Assembly: GCA_026874595.1 (NCBI GenBank)
Contig: CM049318.1
Location: 50,496,750-50,560,749, forward strand
Direction of reading: 5' to 3'
DNA: 64,000 bases
DNA from: Sipunculus nudus
Taxonomy: Eukaryota > Annelida > Sipuncula > Golfingiida > Sipunculidae
Shown: piece by piece, positions 1-11,769 of the stretch
Position numbering within the stretch: position 1 is the stretch's first letter
Layout: the number at the start of each line of letters is the position of its first letter
Position numbers and translations under genes: made by a program
The notes under the pieces: model-generated
What the model saw: only the letters and a program-made list of their open reading frames with translations
The model's database searches: none
What the model was told of the DNA's origin: nothing

Positions 1-1680
1 TTTCAAGCATTAACATTTTTCATTTAATTTAATCATCACTCTACCGATGTATGTTTGATCTTACACATAAATAGCATGCAATAAAATTACCATCAAAATC
101 CAATTGGTCTGGATCAATGCATGCACCTGTCAGAGAATTATTTCATTATCATCCCATTTTCACACATATTTCGCCTTGTTCATGCACAAAAATGGGTAAT
201 AAATGGGAACCTATGTACCCATTCCTCTATCGTTAGGAATGACATTATGTCTGTCATGTACTTATCCGCTGGTAAGGTACACCAGTTGTGTTTTGCTAAA
301 GGAGTAGCAAATCGACCTTCCATTATTCTCAAGTCAACTTGTCCCAATGGCAAGTGTGAAAGCCAAGATGTATTTTGAATCATTGGTACTGATCAACACA
401 CAGAGCAGATAGTCATGTACATGTGTATATTTAAACTCTCAGGCACAAGAGTATATACACTTTGTCAGATTAGGAATTCATGATCACTTTTCCCATAGGA
501 ATTATATGTTTAGCTACAGGCATTGCTAATTCACTTGTTATAATTGGAAATGCATACTGCTGTTTGACAGAACATCTTTATGTAACATCAGTAACATTAT
601 GTTCAAATGGTTCACATACTTTGACTTATTCCATTGCTTATACTGTAGGCATTGTACTTGTATAATCTGTGTATGATGTTATACTCATATCCCTTAAGAT
701 ATTTTTTTATTCTACTTAGATGCTGTCATACTTATTTAATCTAATGTTTAATGCTTATATTAAGATGTCAAATTATGTCATCATAGTTGCAATGTTGTTC
801 CTGATTTTCTTACAAATCAGCATTTTATCTTCTAGATAATGTTTAGGATTGTCAATTTACAAACCAAAATTGTCTTTAGAACATGTATGTGTAGCTATAG
901 ATTTAAATATGCTGTTTCTCAGCTTATATAGGATAGCTTAGGCATTGTTGTTGTACTTCTAAAAATTTAAAACCGGCAGTACCTTATTCCTTACACTGTT
1001 ACATCACGAAATGTGACATGTTAATGTATTCCCCGGCTATATTGATATGTGTAATCTATTCACCTCAGTGATGTAATCCCTTACTCTCTACAGACATATA
1101 TCCATCACATTTTCATTAGTGCTAGCTAAATATATAGTTCTATTCACTATAATGGTATCTGATCTTGCAGTAATGCAAAGTTAAACAGTATATCTTGATC
1201 CATACAAACATCTTTTATCAGATTATTCAGGATACTACATATAATATAACTTATTTTTCTGCGACTTAGCCCATGAGGCCGGAGCCTCATTCTGAATACC
1301 AGAGGGATATGTTATGGAGTAAGAAAGGGTGTATATGTGACTTAACACATATTTAAAGGAATATTTCAATATTTCATTAATTAAGATCTAAAATTACTCA
1401 AGAAACAAATAAAAATCAATCTTGGTTTCAGTCTGTTCTGATATTCAGACAGAGCCAAAGGAAATTAATGTTCATCAGATGACCAAGTATCTAATGGTAA
1501 TTCAGTATGTTTGTAGAGCCTTATTGTACTCTCACAAATTAGCTCTAAATTGGTTTCTATGATGAGGCAGGCAGATTATGTTTATAGAGTTTGGAAATAG
1601 GACTTGTAGGTCAGTCTATAACTGGATGTATGTCAGGTCAGACTTGGGATTTTCCATGGAACTTTTGTCGAATCAGATCT
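1..1680. other. AT-rich non-coding DNA, nothing recognised
   Basis: No domain, splice-bounded exon, tRNA or clear repeat is visible. Short open frames (for example 121-378) lack low-complexity-independent coding character and resemble no family I know. It is probably intergenic or intronic sequence. Confidence 0.5.
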
Positions 1681-1849
1681 CACGAAAGTGAGGAGGAACA
1701 CTTACAACTCTGATGTAATTGTGACCTACTTTGAGTCATCCAATAAGGTTTAGCTTTTATGACGAAATGCAGAAATATGGATATGTACATCTCATATGTC
1801 ACGTGTAAGCTCTGTAACAAAACTATCTGTAGTGCGCGCTGAGAGAGAG

Positions 1850-2021
1850 TGAGTCAGGGAGGCTGGGCGGCTCTCTCAGAGAGAGAGAGACTGTCCCAGC
1901 CCACTTGCTATTGAATAAAGACTTCTGTCATCAAACTGGTCTTGGAATATTGTCTGCTACGCGCATCAGCAACCGTATGTGATACAGTGTGGGGACATCC
2001 CCAACCCCACCTTCGTATCAC
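1850..2021 (+). repeat. Possible solo LTR or LTR-like patch with two hairpins
   Basis: A GA-rich hairpin pairs GGCTGGG (1861-1867) with CCCAGCC (1895-1901). It is followed by AATAAA (1914-1919) and, 60 bases on, a second hairpin. The second has two stacked stems, GTGATAC/GTATCAC (1979-1985 and 2015-2021) and GTGGGG/CCCCAC (1989-1994 and 2005-2010). Hairpin plus polyadenylation signal resembles the R-U5 part of an LTR, but I cannot define both ends or a target duplication. A structured 3' UTR is the alternative. Confidence 0.3.
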
Positions 2022-2190
2022 TATGCTGATGAAGTGATTTATGAATATGTGACTGTATGACACAATATCTCTTTAGTCTTGACAAGGTACATTATTGTGA
2101 TGCCCACTATGTCTACATATTACACAATATTGACATAATTTCTGGCATGTACATAGGTACCTATGGACGAATAGTTATACAAAATATTAA
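2022..2190 (+). repeat. Dispersed repeat, copy 1 (second copy at 35737-35900)
   Basis: Starts near 'ctgatga' and runs through 'gtgactgtatgac', 'ctacatattacacaatattg' and 'tctggcatgtacatagg'. The same order of blocks recurs at 35737-35900 with scattered substitutions. The terminal 'ctggcatgtacatagg' block also occurs inside the GACGGACA-ended repeats at 4430 and 39060, so the families share a segment. Confidence 0.75.
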
Positions 2191-3369
2191 AGTATGAATA
2201 TATCTGATTCATCTTGTTCTTGCTTACTGAGGCTAACTTTGGGATGGGGTTCGGAGAAGGGAAAAGTGAGGGCAGCACGAAGGTGGATGTAGAAATATTC
2301 TATTGTAATGTTTTTCATTTATATAAGAATATGAAAAGCTAAGAGGAAAGGGGCCCTCCTACTTGGTTATAGTAAAGTTCTAAATATATGATTGCAAACT
2401 AATACTCTGAAAAGACTGTCATGAAGAAAAACAGTAAAAGTTTTGAGATACTGTGTTGCATACGAAAATTTACAGATGGACAGGCAAGTGGACAGAATGG
2501 ACTAATACCTTTATTTCACTTTCAAGAGAATAACGCATTTAAGTTTATATATAATCCTATTTTTTTAAGCAGATCCACTTTTTCCATTAAGAAGTTTTTA
2601 TCTTAATCATTTTTTTATTTACAGGTTTATAAATTTTTAATTAAAAAACCTGAAAATATAAGTTAAAAAATTAGAATTGTTGCAAAAGTTGCAATCATTA
2701 TATATACAGAGTAAAAAACATTGGGTCATATTATGCATACACATATATTTTATTATTTTTAAATCATAAATGTTTAAACTGATTTTAAAAGAAAATAATG
2801 CCACAACATGGCATCTACAAGAATATTCCTTGAATCACTATTAAAAAGTTTTGCACATTGGAGTTTTCAGGACATGCTTAATTTTATTCACCAAAATAAA
2901 ATAAAAGTAAATTTGATAAAATAAAACATCTTTTCAAATATAGTATACACACTGTTGGTTGAATGAGGGACAAACAATATCATTGTGCTAATTACTATCC
3001 CAGTTTTAATTAATTACTGGAATTAATAGTCAATTTCACACCTGGTGAAGTTTTTACTCTTCTGAAGTAAGGAATTACTTATCTCATGAACATCCACACT
3101 TTCACAGCAATACACCACTTTGTGGACACAATTAAATGTACACTTTAATCATTGTAACCCTGGTGGTTCAATACAAAATCTAAAATGTAGCATGTCCAAG
3201 AATAAAATAAAATACAGAAAAATTATAACATTCATCTAATTTATGCACCAGCTGGGGGGATGAGTGCAGGGCAGAGGGGAAGCCTGCTAGTAGTGGCCAA
3301 GCTAGGCCAAGGTAAGCTGCCTGGGGTGGGTTACATAATGCAAGTGAAGGCTGTACTACTAGGTGGGCT
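2191..3369. other. Non-coding interval
   Basis: AT-rich with many A and T runs and a slightly GC-richer patch at 3250-3370. The open frame at 2421-2606 shows no recognisable domain. Nothing else can be supported. Confidence 0.5.
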
Positions 3370-4020
3370 AGATGTAAACAACACTTGACATGGTGTATGA
3401 AAACATGAATAAAAGCTATTCATTCCAATCAATTTCTTTTGAAAGTTCAGATTTTAAAAGATTAAATCCTTATGCATATATGCTGTGAAAATTAAATCAA
3501 CAGTGCCAAAGTTGGACAAAATTTAAGGTATTGATTTTTTATTTATGCTAATAACTTGAAAAATTTGCAAAATTCAGATCTAATTTTGGGTAAACAATTG
3601 AATCTTGATTAAATAAAGTTATATTCCTGAAAAAAAGTCTCTAGGTTCAGCAATTCTCATGTTAGGTGAGTAAATATATTTCCTGATTTTTTTAAAAATT
3701 TCATTATGTTTTGGCCCATAACTTCAAAATAATACCCAATACTGACCTAATTTTTGGTATGTTCATAGAAAATGTATAAAAGAATGTGAATACTAAATAC
3801 GATCAAAAAGAGATCAGTGGTTTTGATATTAGGCAGCCTTGAAGTGTAACAATGGCTTTTTTTTATGGAAAACGGAGTTTTTTCCCCTTAATATCTCGAA
3901 GGAACAAAGTCCTAATGACCCAATTTTCGGTATGGTTGGAGATTTTGGGGACAAATAAAATTATGTCAACAGCCTGGGGAGCATAGAGATGTGCACTGAA
4001 TGACCTACAGTCATCAAAGT
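3370..4020 (+). repeat. GACGGACA-family dispersed repeat, copy without the 3' end
   Basis: Begins with a block 'gtaaacaa...tgacatggtg...tgaataaaa' and continues through 'gttggacaaaatttaaggta', 'gttttggcccataac' and 'aatatctcgaaggaac'. The same ordered blocks occur at 4075-4807, 36985-37135, 38010-38600 and 38655-39435. It stops before the GACGGACA tract and terminal hairpin seen in complete copies. No protein is encoded, so it is a non-autonomous repeat. Confidence 0.7.
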
Positions 4021-4074
4021 GGACTGCTTGACAATGTAAGGGAATACAACAAGAGCCTACAAAAAAAATTCAAC

Positions 4075-4807
4075 AACTAGCCTAATTTTGCAGCTTTTAT
4101 TTTCAAATTTCAGATTTTAACAGATTAAATCCATATGTATACATGGTGTGAAAATTAAATCCACAGTACTTACAGGAAAAAAACGTGCCATGGACAAAGT
4201 TGGGCAAAATTTAAGGTACCAATTTTATATTTTTGCCAATATTTAAAAAAATTTAACAGATTTTGATCTAATTTTTGGTATACAATTAAATTTTGATTAA
4301 TTAAAGTTGTATTACTGGAAAAAAGTCCCTACCTTTAACACTTTTGGTCTTAAGTGACCAAATATCTTCCTGATTTTTTTACAAAGTCCATTATGTTTGG
4401 GCCCATAACTTTTTTAAATTATATAATACTGACTTAATATCTGGCAGGTACATAGGAACTATACAGAGGAATATTTATGGTAAATATGAAGAAAACCAGA
4501 TGAGTGGTTTTGATATTAGGCAGTCCTGAAGTGAGAAAATAGATTTCCAATAAAAAAATTGAGGTTTTTCCTTAATATCTCAAAGGAACATAGTCCTATT
4601 GACCCAATTTTTGGCATGGTAGGAGATTATGGGGACATCTAATTGTAAGCCGAAATTCAGATTCGTAGGCCCAACGGTGTCGAAACGTGCCAGTCTTACG
4701 GACGGACATCCAGACGGACAGACGGACGGAAGGACGGACAGACAGACGGACGGACGACGGACAATGGACCATGACTATAGCTCAGATGACTTATAGTCAG
4801 CTGAGCT
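4075..4807 (+). repeat. GACGGACA-family dispersed repeat, complete 3' end
   Basis: Roughly 730 bp, strikingly similar to 38655-39435 over its whole length. It carries a (GACGGACA)-rich tract at about 4695-4762. It ends in a hairpin pairing AGCTCAGATGACT (4779-4791) with AGTCAGCTGAGCT (4795-4807). The hairpin is the shared end of several copies, so it probably marks the element's terminus. I see no TIR or poly-A tail that would assign a class. Confidence 0.75.
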
Positions 4808-4894
4808 AAAAATTGTAAAAATTTGAAAAATACAAGAGGTGCCACCATTCTGCAGAAACAGATAAAAAAACATCTCATGATCAATGTGTATGCC

Positions 4895-5194
4895 AAAAAT
4901 CATGACCATCAGTGATGTAGTTAATGAGGTATTGAAATTTTTGTATGAAATTTTTGACTATTCTGGGGGGTACTTTGGGGCCCCATAGCTCAAAGAATAT
5001 TGGTAACAGAGACCTAATTTCTGGTTTCCAAGGAGATTTTTCATGAACCTCTCAGAATGTCAAGTTACAAGATTCTAGGTCCAGCAGTTACGATTTGTGC
5101 CTGGTTAACGGACAGACGGACAGACAGACGGACAGACGGACGACGGACAAAGAGTGATTGCTATAGCTCAGCATGACTGAAAGTCAGCTGAGCT
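4895..5194 (+). repeat. GACGGACA-family related repeat, partial
   Basis: Shares only the end structure with the 4075 copy: a GACGGACA tract (about 5108-5145), then AGCTCAGCATGACT (5165-5178) and AGTCAGCTGAGCT (5182-5194). The upstream body is different, so this may be a sister subfamily using the same end. Confidence 0.6.
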
Positions 5195-5489
5195 AAGCCA
5201 AAGCAATCAGTTTAAAAGCAGACCAGTTGCAAACCTTTATATAAATGTAACACAAACTGAACAAAAAACAGAAAATTTTAAACCTACAGCTGAGTTTAAA
5301 CAGTCCTTTTGCACTAGATGTAAATGGAACAATCAAAAAGTAAAGGACTATGTTGTCCGTAGAGACCTTTCTGGCAATCTGTTAAACGACTGACCGCCTG
5401 CACCGCCCAGTGGAGTAGTGTAGATGGTCCATGTAAATCCACTCGAGTAAAGCGTCCGAAAGTAGAGCTGACAGGTGAGGTAGAGTGTG

Positions 5490-7161
5490 TGGAATTGTTA
5501 GCTAATAGGGTTCTTTGTAGTGGCCTGATAGATACAGGGTCTTCTATTACTACTGTATCACAAGGTTTCTATCACCAGCATCTGTCCACATTACCCATTC
5601 TGCCCGTAACTCAGGTCCTGGATATTGAGGTTGCAGGGGGACATTGACAACAATACAAGGGTATTGTTGAGGTAGATTTAACATTTCCTTTGCTATTACA
5701 GAATCAGGTTTTCCAGACTCCTGTTCTTCTGGTAGATGATACCCCTTTTAATGAGTGCCATCCTTTTGTGATCGGACATAATGTTTTAAAATACTTTGTT
5801 CGAATTTTGAGAGGGGCTAAGGGACCTAGGTTTCTCCAAAAGGCCACCATTCAAGATTCCTGGAGGCAAGCCTTAAAATTTTTTTCAATACCAACTATGT
5901 CTGTAGCTTGGGGGGGGCGTTCACTGTTATAAACAGGTTGTAATTCCCCCCTACTAATCCCTCTGTGTATGTGGCAGAACTCGGGCTTATACCTTCCGCA
6001 AGTCGTTAATAACTACAGAACCAGAAGGACAGCTTCCAGCAGGCTTAGCCTTAGGACCATTAGTGATGGAAGCTGACCTCACTACGTGAGCAAACAAGCG
6101 TTTAGATGTGAAAGTTGTCAAATTTAACTGGTTTACACGATTACAGTTCCACCCAGAACGGTACTCTGTTAGGTGCAATCGGCCTCTGTCTTCGCAACAT
6201 CTTCGTCGAATCAACCCGCAGAAAAGACGGACTTTCTGAATCAGTTTACCCATGACCCTACATTATCTCTTTAGGAGAGGCAGCATGTTGCTGATCTTCT
6301 TTGGGAATGGCGCGATGTATTTTCACATTCCAAGACTGATCTAGGTCAAACGGACATTGTCAAACATAAAATCAATCTGTCTGACCCTACTCTGTTTCGG
6401 GAACCTTATCCCCTAATTCCTCCCCAATTATATGAGGAAGTGCGTAATCATAACAAAGAGATGTTCGAGATTAGGGTAATCCCGGAAAGTTGTAGTCCGT
6501 ATTCCTCGCCCATAGTACTTTTGCGGAAACCTGATGGGAAATTGTGATTTTGTATAGATTATCAAAACTTAATTCAAAAACTATCTGCAATGCCCATGCA
6601 CTCCCCAAAATCGACAAAACTCTTGATTCACTAGTAGGCAGTAAATACTTTTTGTCGCTAGACTTAAAGGCGGGTTATTGGCAGGTCGAAGTAGACAAAG
6701 CTGATAAACCGAAAACTTCTTTCACTGCAGGCCCATTAGGATTTTTAGAGTTGAATACCATGCCATTTGGGTTAATAAATGCGCCGGCTGTTTTCCAACC
6801 GCTTATGCAAAAGGCAATGGGTGACCTTCACTTATCGCAGTGCCTACTGTACTTAGATGACATCATTGTATTAAGTGTCTAGTTCGAACAACATCTGGAA
6901 CGGTTAGAAATGGTATTCAAAAGACTTAAGAGAGCTGGCTTTAAATTAGAGCCTAGTAAGTGCCATCTTTTCAAGCTTTAAGTAAAATATCGAGGCCATA
7001 TTGTGTCACAAGAGGGTATCCATACTGACCCAGAGAAAATGGAAGCCTTAAAACAATGGCAAGTTCCTAGCTCGGTTCATGAAGTGCGTCGCTTTATTGG
7101 ATTTGCCAGTTTTTATCTTAAATTCATTCCACATTTTGCAAATGTAGCTCGTCCACTTCAT
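5490..7161 (+). pseudogene. pol: Element A pol, protease and reverse transcriptase part
   Basis: Encodes a decayed aspartic protease and Gypsy RT. The protease active site appears as LIDTGSS near 5527, followed by IGHNVL near 5775. RT blocks include SLDLKAGYW near 6655, the MPFGL block near 6760 and the YLDDII catalytic motif near 6853, then the thumb region to about 7160. The frame is broken by a stop after the YLDD block (6880), another near 6980, and shifts around 5650 and 6540. It would act in the cytoplasmic particle of an LTR retrotransposon. This copy cannot make an intact enzyme. Confidence 0.85.
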
Positions 7162-7362
7162 TGTAATATAATGATCTGTCTGGAGAGTGTTGCACTAAGC
7201 ACACAACTATGTAATATCAGGATATGATGGGAGAGTGTTGCACAAAACACACAACTCTGTGACGTCACCACAACCTGCGTAGTCGGCATGTTTAGACCAG
7301 AATAAAGTCGTTGTGTTCACAGCCTGCTGTTAGCGTTTGCCGTGTGTTCGCTAAATAGTACA
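7162..7362 (+). mobile_element. Solo LTR of a different retrotransposon, 201 bp
   Basis: Begins TGTA and ends TACA, and is flanked by a perfect 5-bp duplication TTCAT (7157-7161 and 7363-7367). It interrupts element A's pol between the RT thumb and RNase H. It contains AATAAA at 7301-7306. GGAGAGTGTTGCAC occurs twice (7182-7195 and 7230-7243), a 48-bp internal partial duplication. TG...CA ends plus a 5-bp duplication are the hallmarks of an LTR left by recombination. It matches none of the other LTRs in the window. Confidence 0.85.
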
Positions 7363-7904
7363 TTCATGACCTTCTCAAGGGCGAGAACCTGAGAAAGAAG
7401 GGCATAAAGAGTAAAACAAACAGCAAGCATTAGATACATTAATTGCCTTACTGTCTACAGCCTGTCCTCTCATACGCAGACTTCTCTAAACCGTTTGTTT
7501 TGCACACTGATGCGGCTAAATCTGGCTTTGGTGCTGTACTATACCAAGAGCATGAAGGAAAATCTCATCCAATAGCTTACGCTAGTAGAAGCCTTACGCT
7601 CTCAGAACAGAATTATCCAGCCCACAAGCTGGAGTTTTTAGCTCTTAAATGGGCCATCACGGATAAATTTCATGACTACCTCTATGGTGGAAAATTCACG
7701 GTCAAAACAGATAATAACCCCTTATGTTATGTGCTCTCCCCAGCCAAACTAGATGCTACAGGACAGAGGTGGGTGGCCGCTTTGGCCGATTTTGACTTAA
7801 ACACCGAATACCTACTGGCAAGAAAAACACTGACGCAGATTTTCTGTCGAGAACTTGTCACGCCGATTCTGCGAATGTTCTATGGGCTGATAAGGTGGAA
7901 TTGA
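7363..7904 (+). pseudogene. pol: Element A pol, RT connection and RNase H part
   Basis: Coding similarity resumes directly after the solo LTR. The block near 7490 reads SYADFSKPFVLHTDAA, containing the first RNase H aspartate. ASRSLTLSEQNYPAHKLE supplies the conserved glutamate, and KTDNNPL near 7706 supplies the next aspartate. A frameshift lies around 7420-7445 and the frame ends at 7904. RNase H would degrade the RNA strand during reverse transcription. Confidence 0.8.
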
Positions 7905-9460
7905 CTAGGGATCTAGTAAAGGCCATATGCCAAACCAATTTACCCAGTTTTATTGGCCTTCATACCGGTATATCCCATTTTAAACTACAGCCAAAGCTAG
8001 ATCCAGACCTGCCAGATGCCCCCCTTAACCAAAGAGAACATCAGCTTAAAGACCCAGTAAACAGTCAGGTAGTGCAGGTTTTCGAGACCGGGGATACCAT
8101 AAAGTCTGAGGGTCCATTAGATTTGTGTTACTTCAAACGACATCTAAACAAATTTACTCTCTATCAAGACACCTTGTGTAGAAAATGGGTCATAGATGGT
8201 ACTGAGTCTTTACAAACTGTCTTGCGAGAGCACTGCGGCCCTGGCCTTACAGGGAATTCATTACCAGCTTGGGCATTTGGGGCAAAATAGAACTATTCAA
8301 TTAGCCCAGGATAGGTATTTCTGGCATCAAATGTCCAAAGAGATAATCCAATATATCTCCACTTGTCCACATTTTGTGAGGAGGAATTCTCCAGCCAATG
8401 AGCGAGCAACACTTATTAATATTCATTCTTCAGGTCCCTTGGAGTTGCTTTGCATAGACTATCTCACCCTGGAACCCTGCAAAGGCAAAATTGAAAACGT
8501 TCTTATCGTAATGGACCATTTTACTAAATTGGCCAGGGCTTTCCCATGCAAGTCTCAACAAGCAAAGCCAACTGCAACGTTTATATGATCAGTGTATTTG
8601 CCATTACGGTTATCCCGAGCGTCTGCACTTGGACCAAGGACGAAATTTTGAGAGTAAATTGATAAGAGAATTATGCTCCCTGGCTGGAATTTCCAAATCA
8701 CACACCACCCCTTACCATCCTATGGGGAACGGACAGTGTGAGCGGTTTAACCGAACATTAATGAAGATGCTGGGTTGCTTAGAACCAAAACAGAAAGCAG
8801 ATGGGAAGAGTCATGTAAATGCACTCACCCATGCTTATAACTGTACCCGGCATGGGTCAACTGGCTTTTCTCCCTTTTTCCAAACATAAATTAGCTGACC
8901 TATGGGAAACACCAGTCTATGTAGCTCTGAATAAACCTGAGGAGGACATCCCTGTCTACCAGGTTCAGAAAGAAGGGTTAAAGGGGCCTATATGAACCTT
9001 GCACAGGAACTTGTTATTGTTAGGGAACCACCTCCCTATAGATGGCATTGATGGCGACCTTGGTTCAGGTGATGATTCACCACGTCCTGTGCAGACCCGT
9101 GCAACCAAACCTGAAAAAGACTACCTTAGTGAGCCTGATAGCCCAGAAGAAATGGAAAGTCCTGATGAGGATGAATTTCTTAATGTTATGCCTGTGACCA
9201 TCCCACTCATACCTAACAGTCCCATAGAATTAGAGAGCCCCATTCCTGAAGTGAATCCAGAGAGTACAGGGAGTGTAAATGCAGCTCCGTCTTGCGGAGG
9301 GGTTGGGAGTGATGCAGTATCCCCTGGGGATAATCCACCATCAGTTGGGGAATCAGGGTTAGATACAGGTAAAGCACCTCTAGATACTAGTATCCAAAGT
9401 ATTCCTGCTGAACCCAAAAAGGTCAAGGTCACCTACCCCGCCATTGAGATAATCCAATAG
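7895..9460 (+). pseudogene. pol: Element A integrase and acidic C-terminal region
   Basis: The zinc-binding region lies around 8240-8400, with the HH part as HYQLGHLG and a degenerate CC part (CPHF). The core shows LCIDYL (first Asp, near 8455), HLDQGRNFES (second Asp, near 8632) and the NGQCERFNRT block with the glutamate near 8745. Frameshifts occur at about 8190-8240 and 8588-8629. The last stretch (8999-9460) is rich in Pro, Ser, Asp and Glu and has no recognised fold. Integrase would insert the cDNA in the nucleus. This copy is broken. Confidence 0.8.
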
Positions 9461-9577
9461 GGATCGTAGACCTCCCACCTGGATGAGATCTCGAGAGTTC
9501 CAGATGAGAGTGTGCTATGCCATTTACTACTGTAATGATGTTGTCGGGAAGACAACTTTTCCAACCAGGGGGAGGGC

Positions 9578-10029
9578 TGTAACGAGGGGAAAAAGGGACA
9601 GTTAAGGCAAAATCAATTTTTATATTAAACCTTTTAAAATATTCCGCTAAATACCAGAAAATAATTCAGTAATGCTTCGTTTAGTTAAAATCGTAGGCTA
9701 ATATGTGTTAATATCTGGGTAGTGTGTCATGGGACCAGGTAACCACAGAGCCATATGTATTGATGTGTGCTGAAATCCCGGTCCCCAGCTCAAAACCAAG
9801 TCTTTTGTGGCAAGTTTCTGCCATCGGGACACGTGGTATGGTGAAAGCACCGAAGCGAGACCCCAGAGTAATGACTACTCTGGGGGCCGCTTCAAAGCCT
9901 CACACCAGCTCCTTCCATGCAGCAAACAGTAAGTGTCTCTGTACATTTTTCAGGCAAATAAAACGGCTTACATCACATCTGTTGTTATCTTTGTGGTCGA
10001 ACCCCACCACTCGGGCCAGATGCGACACA
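9578..10029 (+). repeat. 3' LTR of element A
   Basis: Starts with TGTAACG directly after a purine-rich tract (GGGGGAGGG, 9568-9576) and ends ...GACACA, where Tigger-like coding begins. It has AATAAA at 9957-9962 and a perfect 10-bp hairpin, CCCCAGAGTA (9861-9870) with TACTCTGGGG (9876-9885). The right end is inferred from the change of content. No second LTR or target duplication was found. Confidence 0.6.
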
Positions 10030-10808
10030 AGAAAAGGCCTTGCTGCTGTCTGTGGAGATTGGACATGATTTCACTGCGTCAAATGGTTGGCTTGATGCTT
10101 GGCTGAAATGAGACAGCATCAGCTTGGCAACACTCTGTGGCGAATCAGCGGGTGTTATTCAGTCAGTTGTTGACAACTAAACAAATCGCTTACCAGATCT
10201 GTTGAAAAACTACAACTTGCAAGATGTCTACAATGCTGATGAGACAGGCCTATTCTTCCGCCCTCTACCATCACGATCCATGGTCTTGAAGGGGGATGAG
10301 AGGAAAGGCGTCAAGCCTGCAAAAGATCGGATCTTATCAGCACCTGCTCTGCCAAGTGCGGCAAAAGAAGTCATGCATCCACCTTCCACTGAGCTAGATT
10401 TCAATCCTAACCAACTCCCAAGCAGTGAGGTCAACCAGTACAGTGACCTTTTGGGTAGTGTTTTATGGAAGAGTTCATGTCTGTTGACAAGGTCTATTGA
10501 CTCATCAACTGCCACCAGTGCCAGCCCTGACCACTTTGACCAAAATCTCCTTGCAAAAGCCTGTGGACAGTGCCCATAAGACAGTGAATCAGAGGATGAG
10601 GAGGAGTCTGCCCCAGCAGCCTCCAAGCATCTCTTCTACTGTGGCACTGTCAAATATTCACGACATCAGCAACTTTGCTCTTGGCACTGGAGATGCTGAT
10701 ATGATGGAACTCACTGCCAAGTTGGAGACACTGCTTGTTCACTACCGTCTCAAGAAGGCCTGTTCAGCAAGACAAAGCTGCATGACAGAATACTTTGTGA
10801 GGAGCTGA
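10030..10808 (+). pseudogene. Tigger/pogo-type transposase fossil
   Basis: Resembles Tigger-derived proteins of the Tc1/mariner superfamily. The end of a CENP-B-like DNA-binding domain (NGWLDAW, near 10085) is followed by the start of the DDE domain, DVYNADETGLFFR (10223-10261, with the first catalytic Asp). Most of the catalytic core is then missing. The C-terminal end resumes near 10680-10808 with TEYF, the usual short tail. Stops and shifts break the frame. The left edge abuts element A's LTR, so A may have inserted into or beside it. Confidence 0.75.
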
Positions 10809-11379
10809 ATATTGTGTACAACTTATTGTGTTAAATATTATTTTGTAGAAAATGTGTAAATATGTTTCATGTGTAAAATGTGTTTAATTTGTTGTTCAGA
10901 AACACTTATTTTCTGTACCTATGGGATTTTTAGTGCGATTGTTGCTTTCTGTACAATTAATTGAAATTTGTCTACATGTACATGTAATTGTGTAAATATT
11001 ATAATAGAAAATGTGTAAATATGTTTCATGTGTTTTATTTAATGTACAGAAATAAACTTATTTTCTTAACCTATGTGTTTTTTTATTACAATTGTTGAAC
11101 CTTTGTCTCTGTACAATAATCATTACCTACCCCGCCCCCCCCCCCCCCATCTGTCCTTACCTCTCATGAAAGGACACCTGCAATGTAGGGACGTTTTACT
11201 GCTATATATATATTCATTATTATTATTATCATCACAATCCAATGTCTGTTATTCCAAGGATACAGACTTCTCGTCAGCCTCATTACAGCTTCATATATTA
11301 TAAATTTGTATATTATAATATACACATAGTAGTCATGAATTATTACACAATACAAATTAATATTTCTCTTTTATTGCAG
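10809..11379. other. Non-coding interval with poly-C tract
   Basis: Contains a near-duplicated stretch around 'gtgtaaatatgtttcatgtgt' (10855 and 11013) and a C run at about 11131-11148. It ends in a pyrimidine-rich tract and TTATTGCAG (11371-11379), a good 3' splice site for the next feature. Confidence 0.6.
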
Positions 11380-11674
11380 GAGCATGTCAGAAGAATGTGA
11401 CAGCACAACGCTTGACGACACTACAGAAACAATTGTATTAGATTCTTTTTCATGCAGTGTGTGTTACCTGAGTTTTACAAATTGCGAAAGTATATTTGAT
11501 GTTCAAAATAATTCAGAAGAGACAATATTCTTTGATGACAGTACTATATTCATCCCCTGTCAATCATGTAGACAGTGTGTGCATTTGCACTGTGCTTTAT
11601 CGCAAAATATTACCACAGATAACATGTTATATTTTATAGAGCAACCTTATTTCTGTCCGACTTGTGGAATCTGA
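11380..11674 (+). CDS. Putative last exon encoding a PHD-like cysteine-rich protein
   Basis: A splice-acceptor-like site ends at 11379. The ATG at 11384 opens a 96-residue frame. Cysteine pairs SCSVCY and PCQSCRQC are followed by CVHLHCAL and a final YFCPTCG, a C-x2-C / H-x2-C layout like a PHD or related zinc finger. A polyadenylation-like AATAAA follows near 11721. It could be the last exon of a host gene or part of the adjacent Harbinger element. The frame is intact, unlike most of its neighbours. I do not recognise the specific gene, and upstream exons are not visible. Confidence 0.45.
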
Positions 11675-11769
11675 TTTTGAGGTAGGAAACTAACTTATTT
11701 CATATCTTTGTCAGATTTTGGAATAAAGTTTAAAACATTGGTATAACCACATTTTTCTACCGTGTTAAC

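Larger units (their letters stand above)
5300..10029 (+). mobile_element. Ty3/Gypsy LTR retrotransposon A, 5'-truncated and decayed
   Basis: Domains in order are protease (about 5490-5830), reverse transcriptase (about 6300-7160), RNase H (7443-7800), zinc-binding region and integrase (about 8190-8890), an acidic C-terminal tail and a 3' LTR (9578-10029). This is the Gypsy order. No gag or 5' LTR is visible before 5300. At least half a dozen stops and frameshifts and a solo-LTR insertion (7162-7362) make it non-functional. Confidence 0.85.

Noticed and set aside
121..665. Small open frames at the left edge
   Set aside because: Two short frames with no recognisable domain, no splice or promoter support and ordinary composition.
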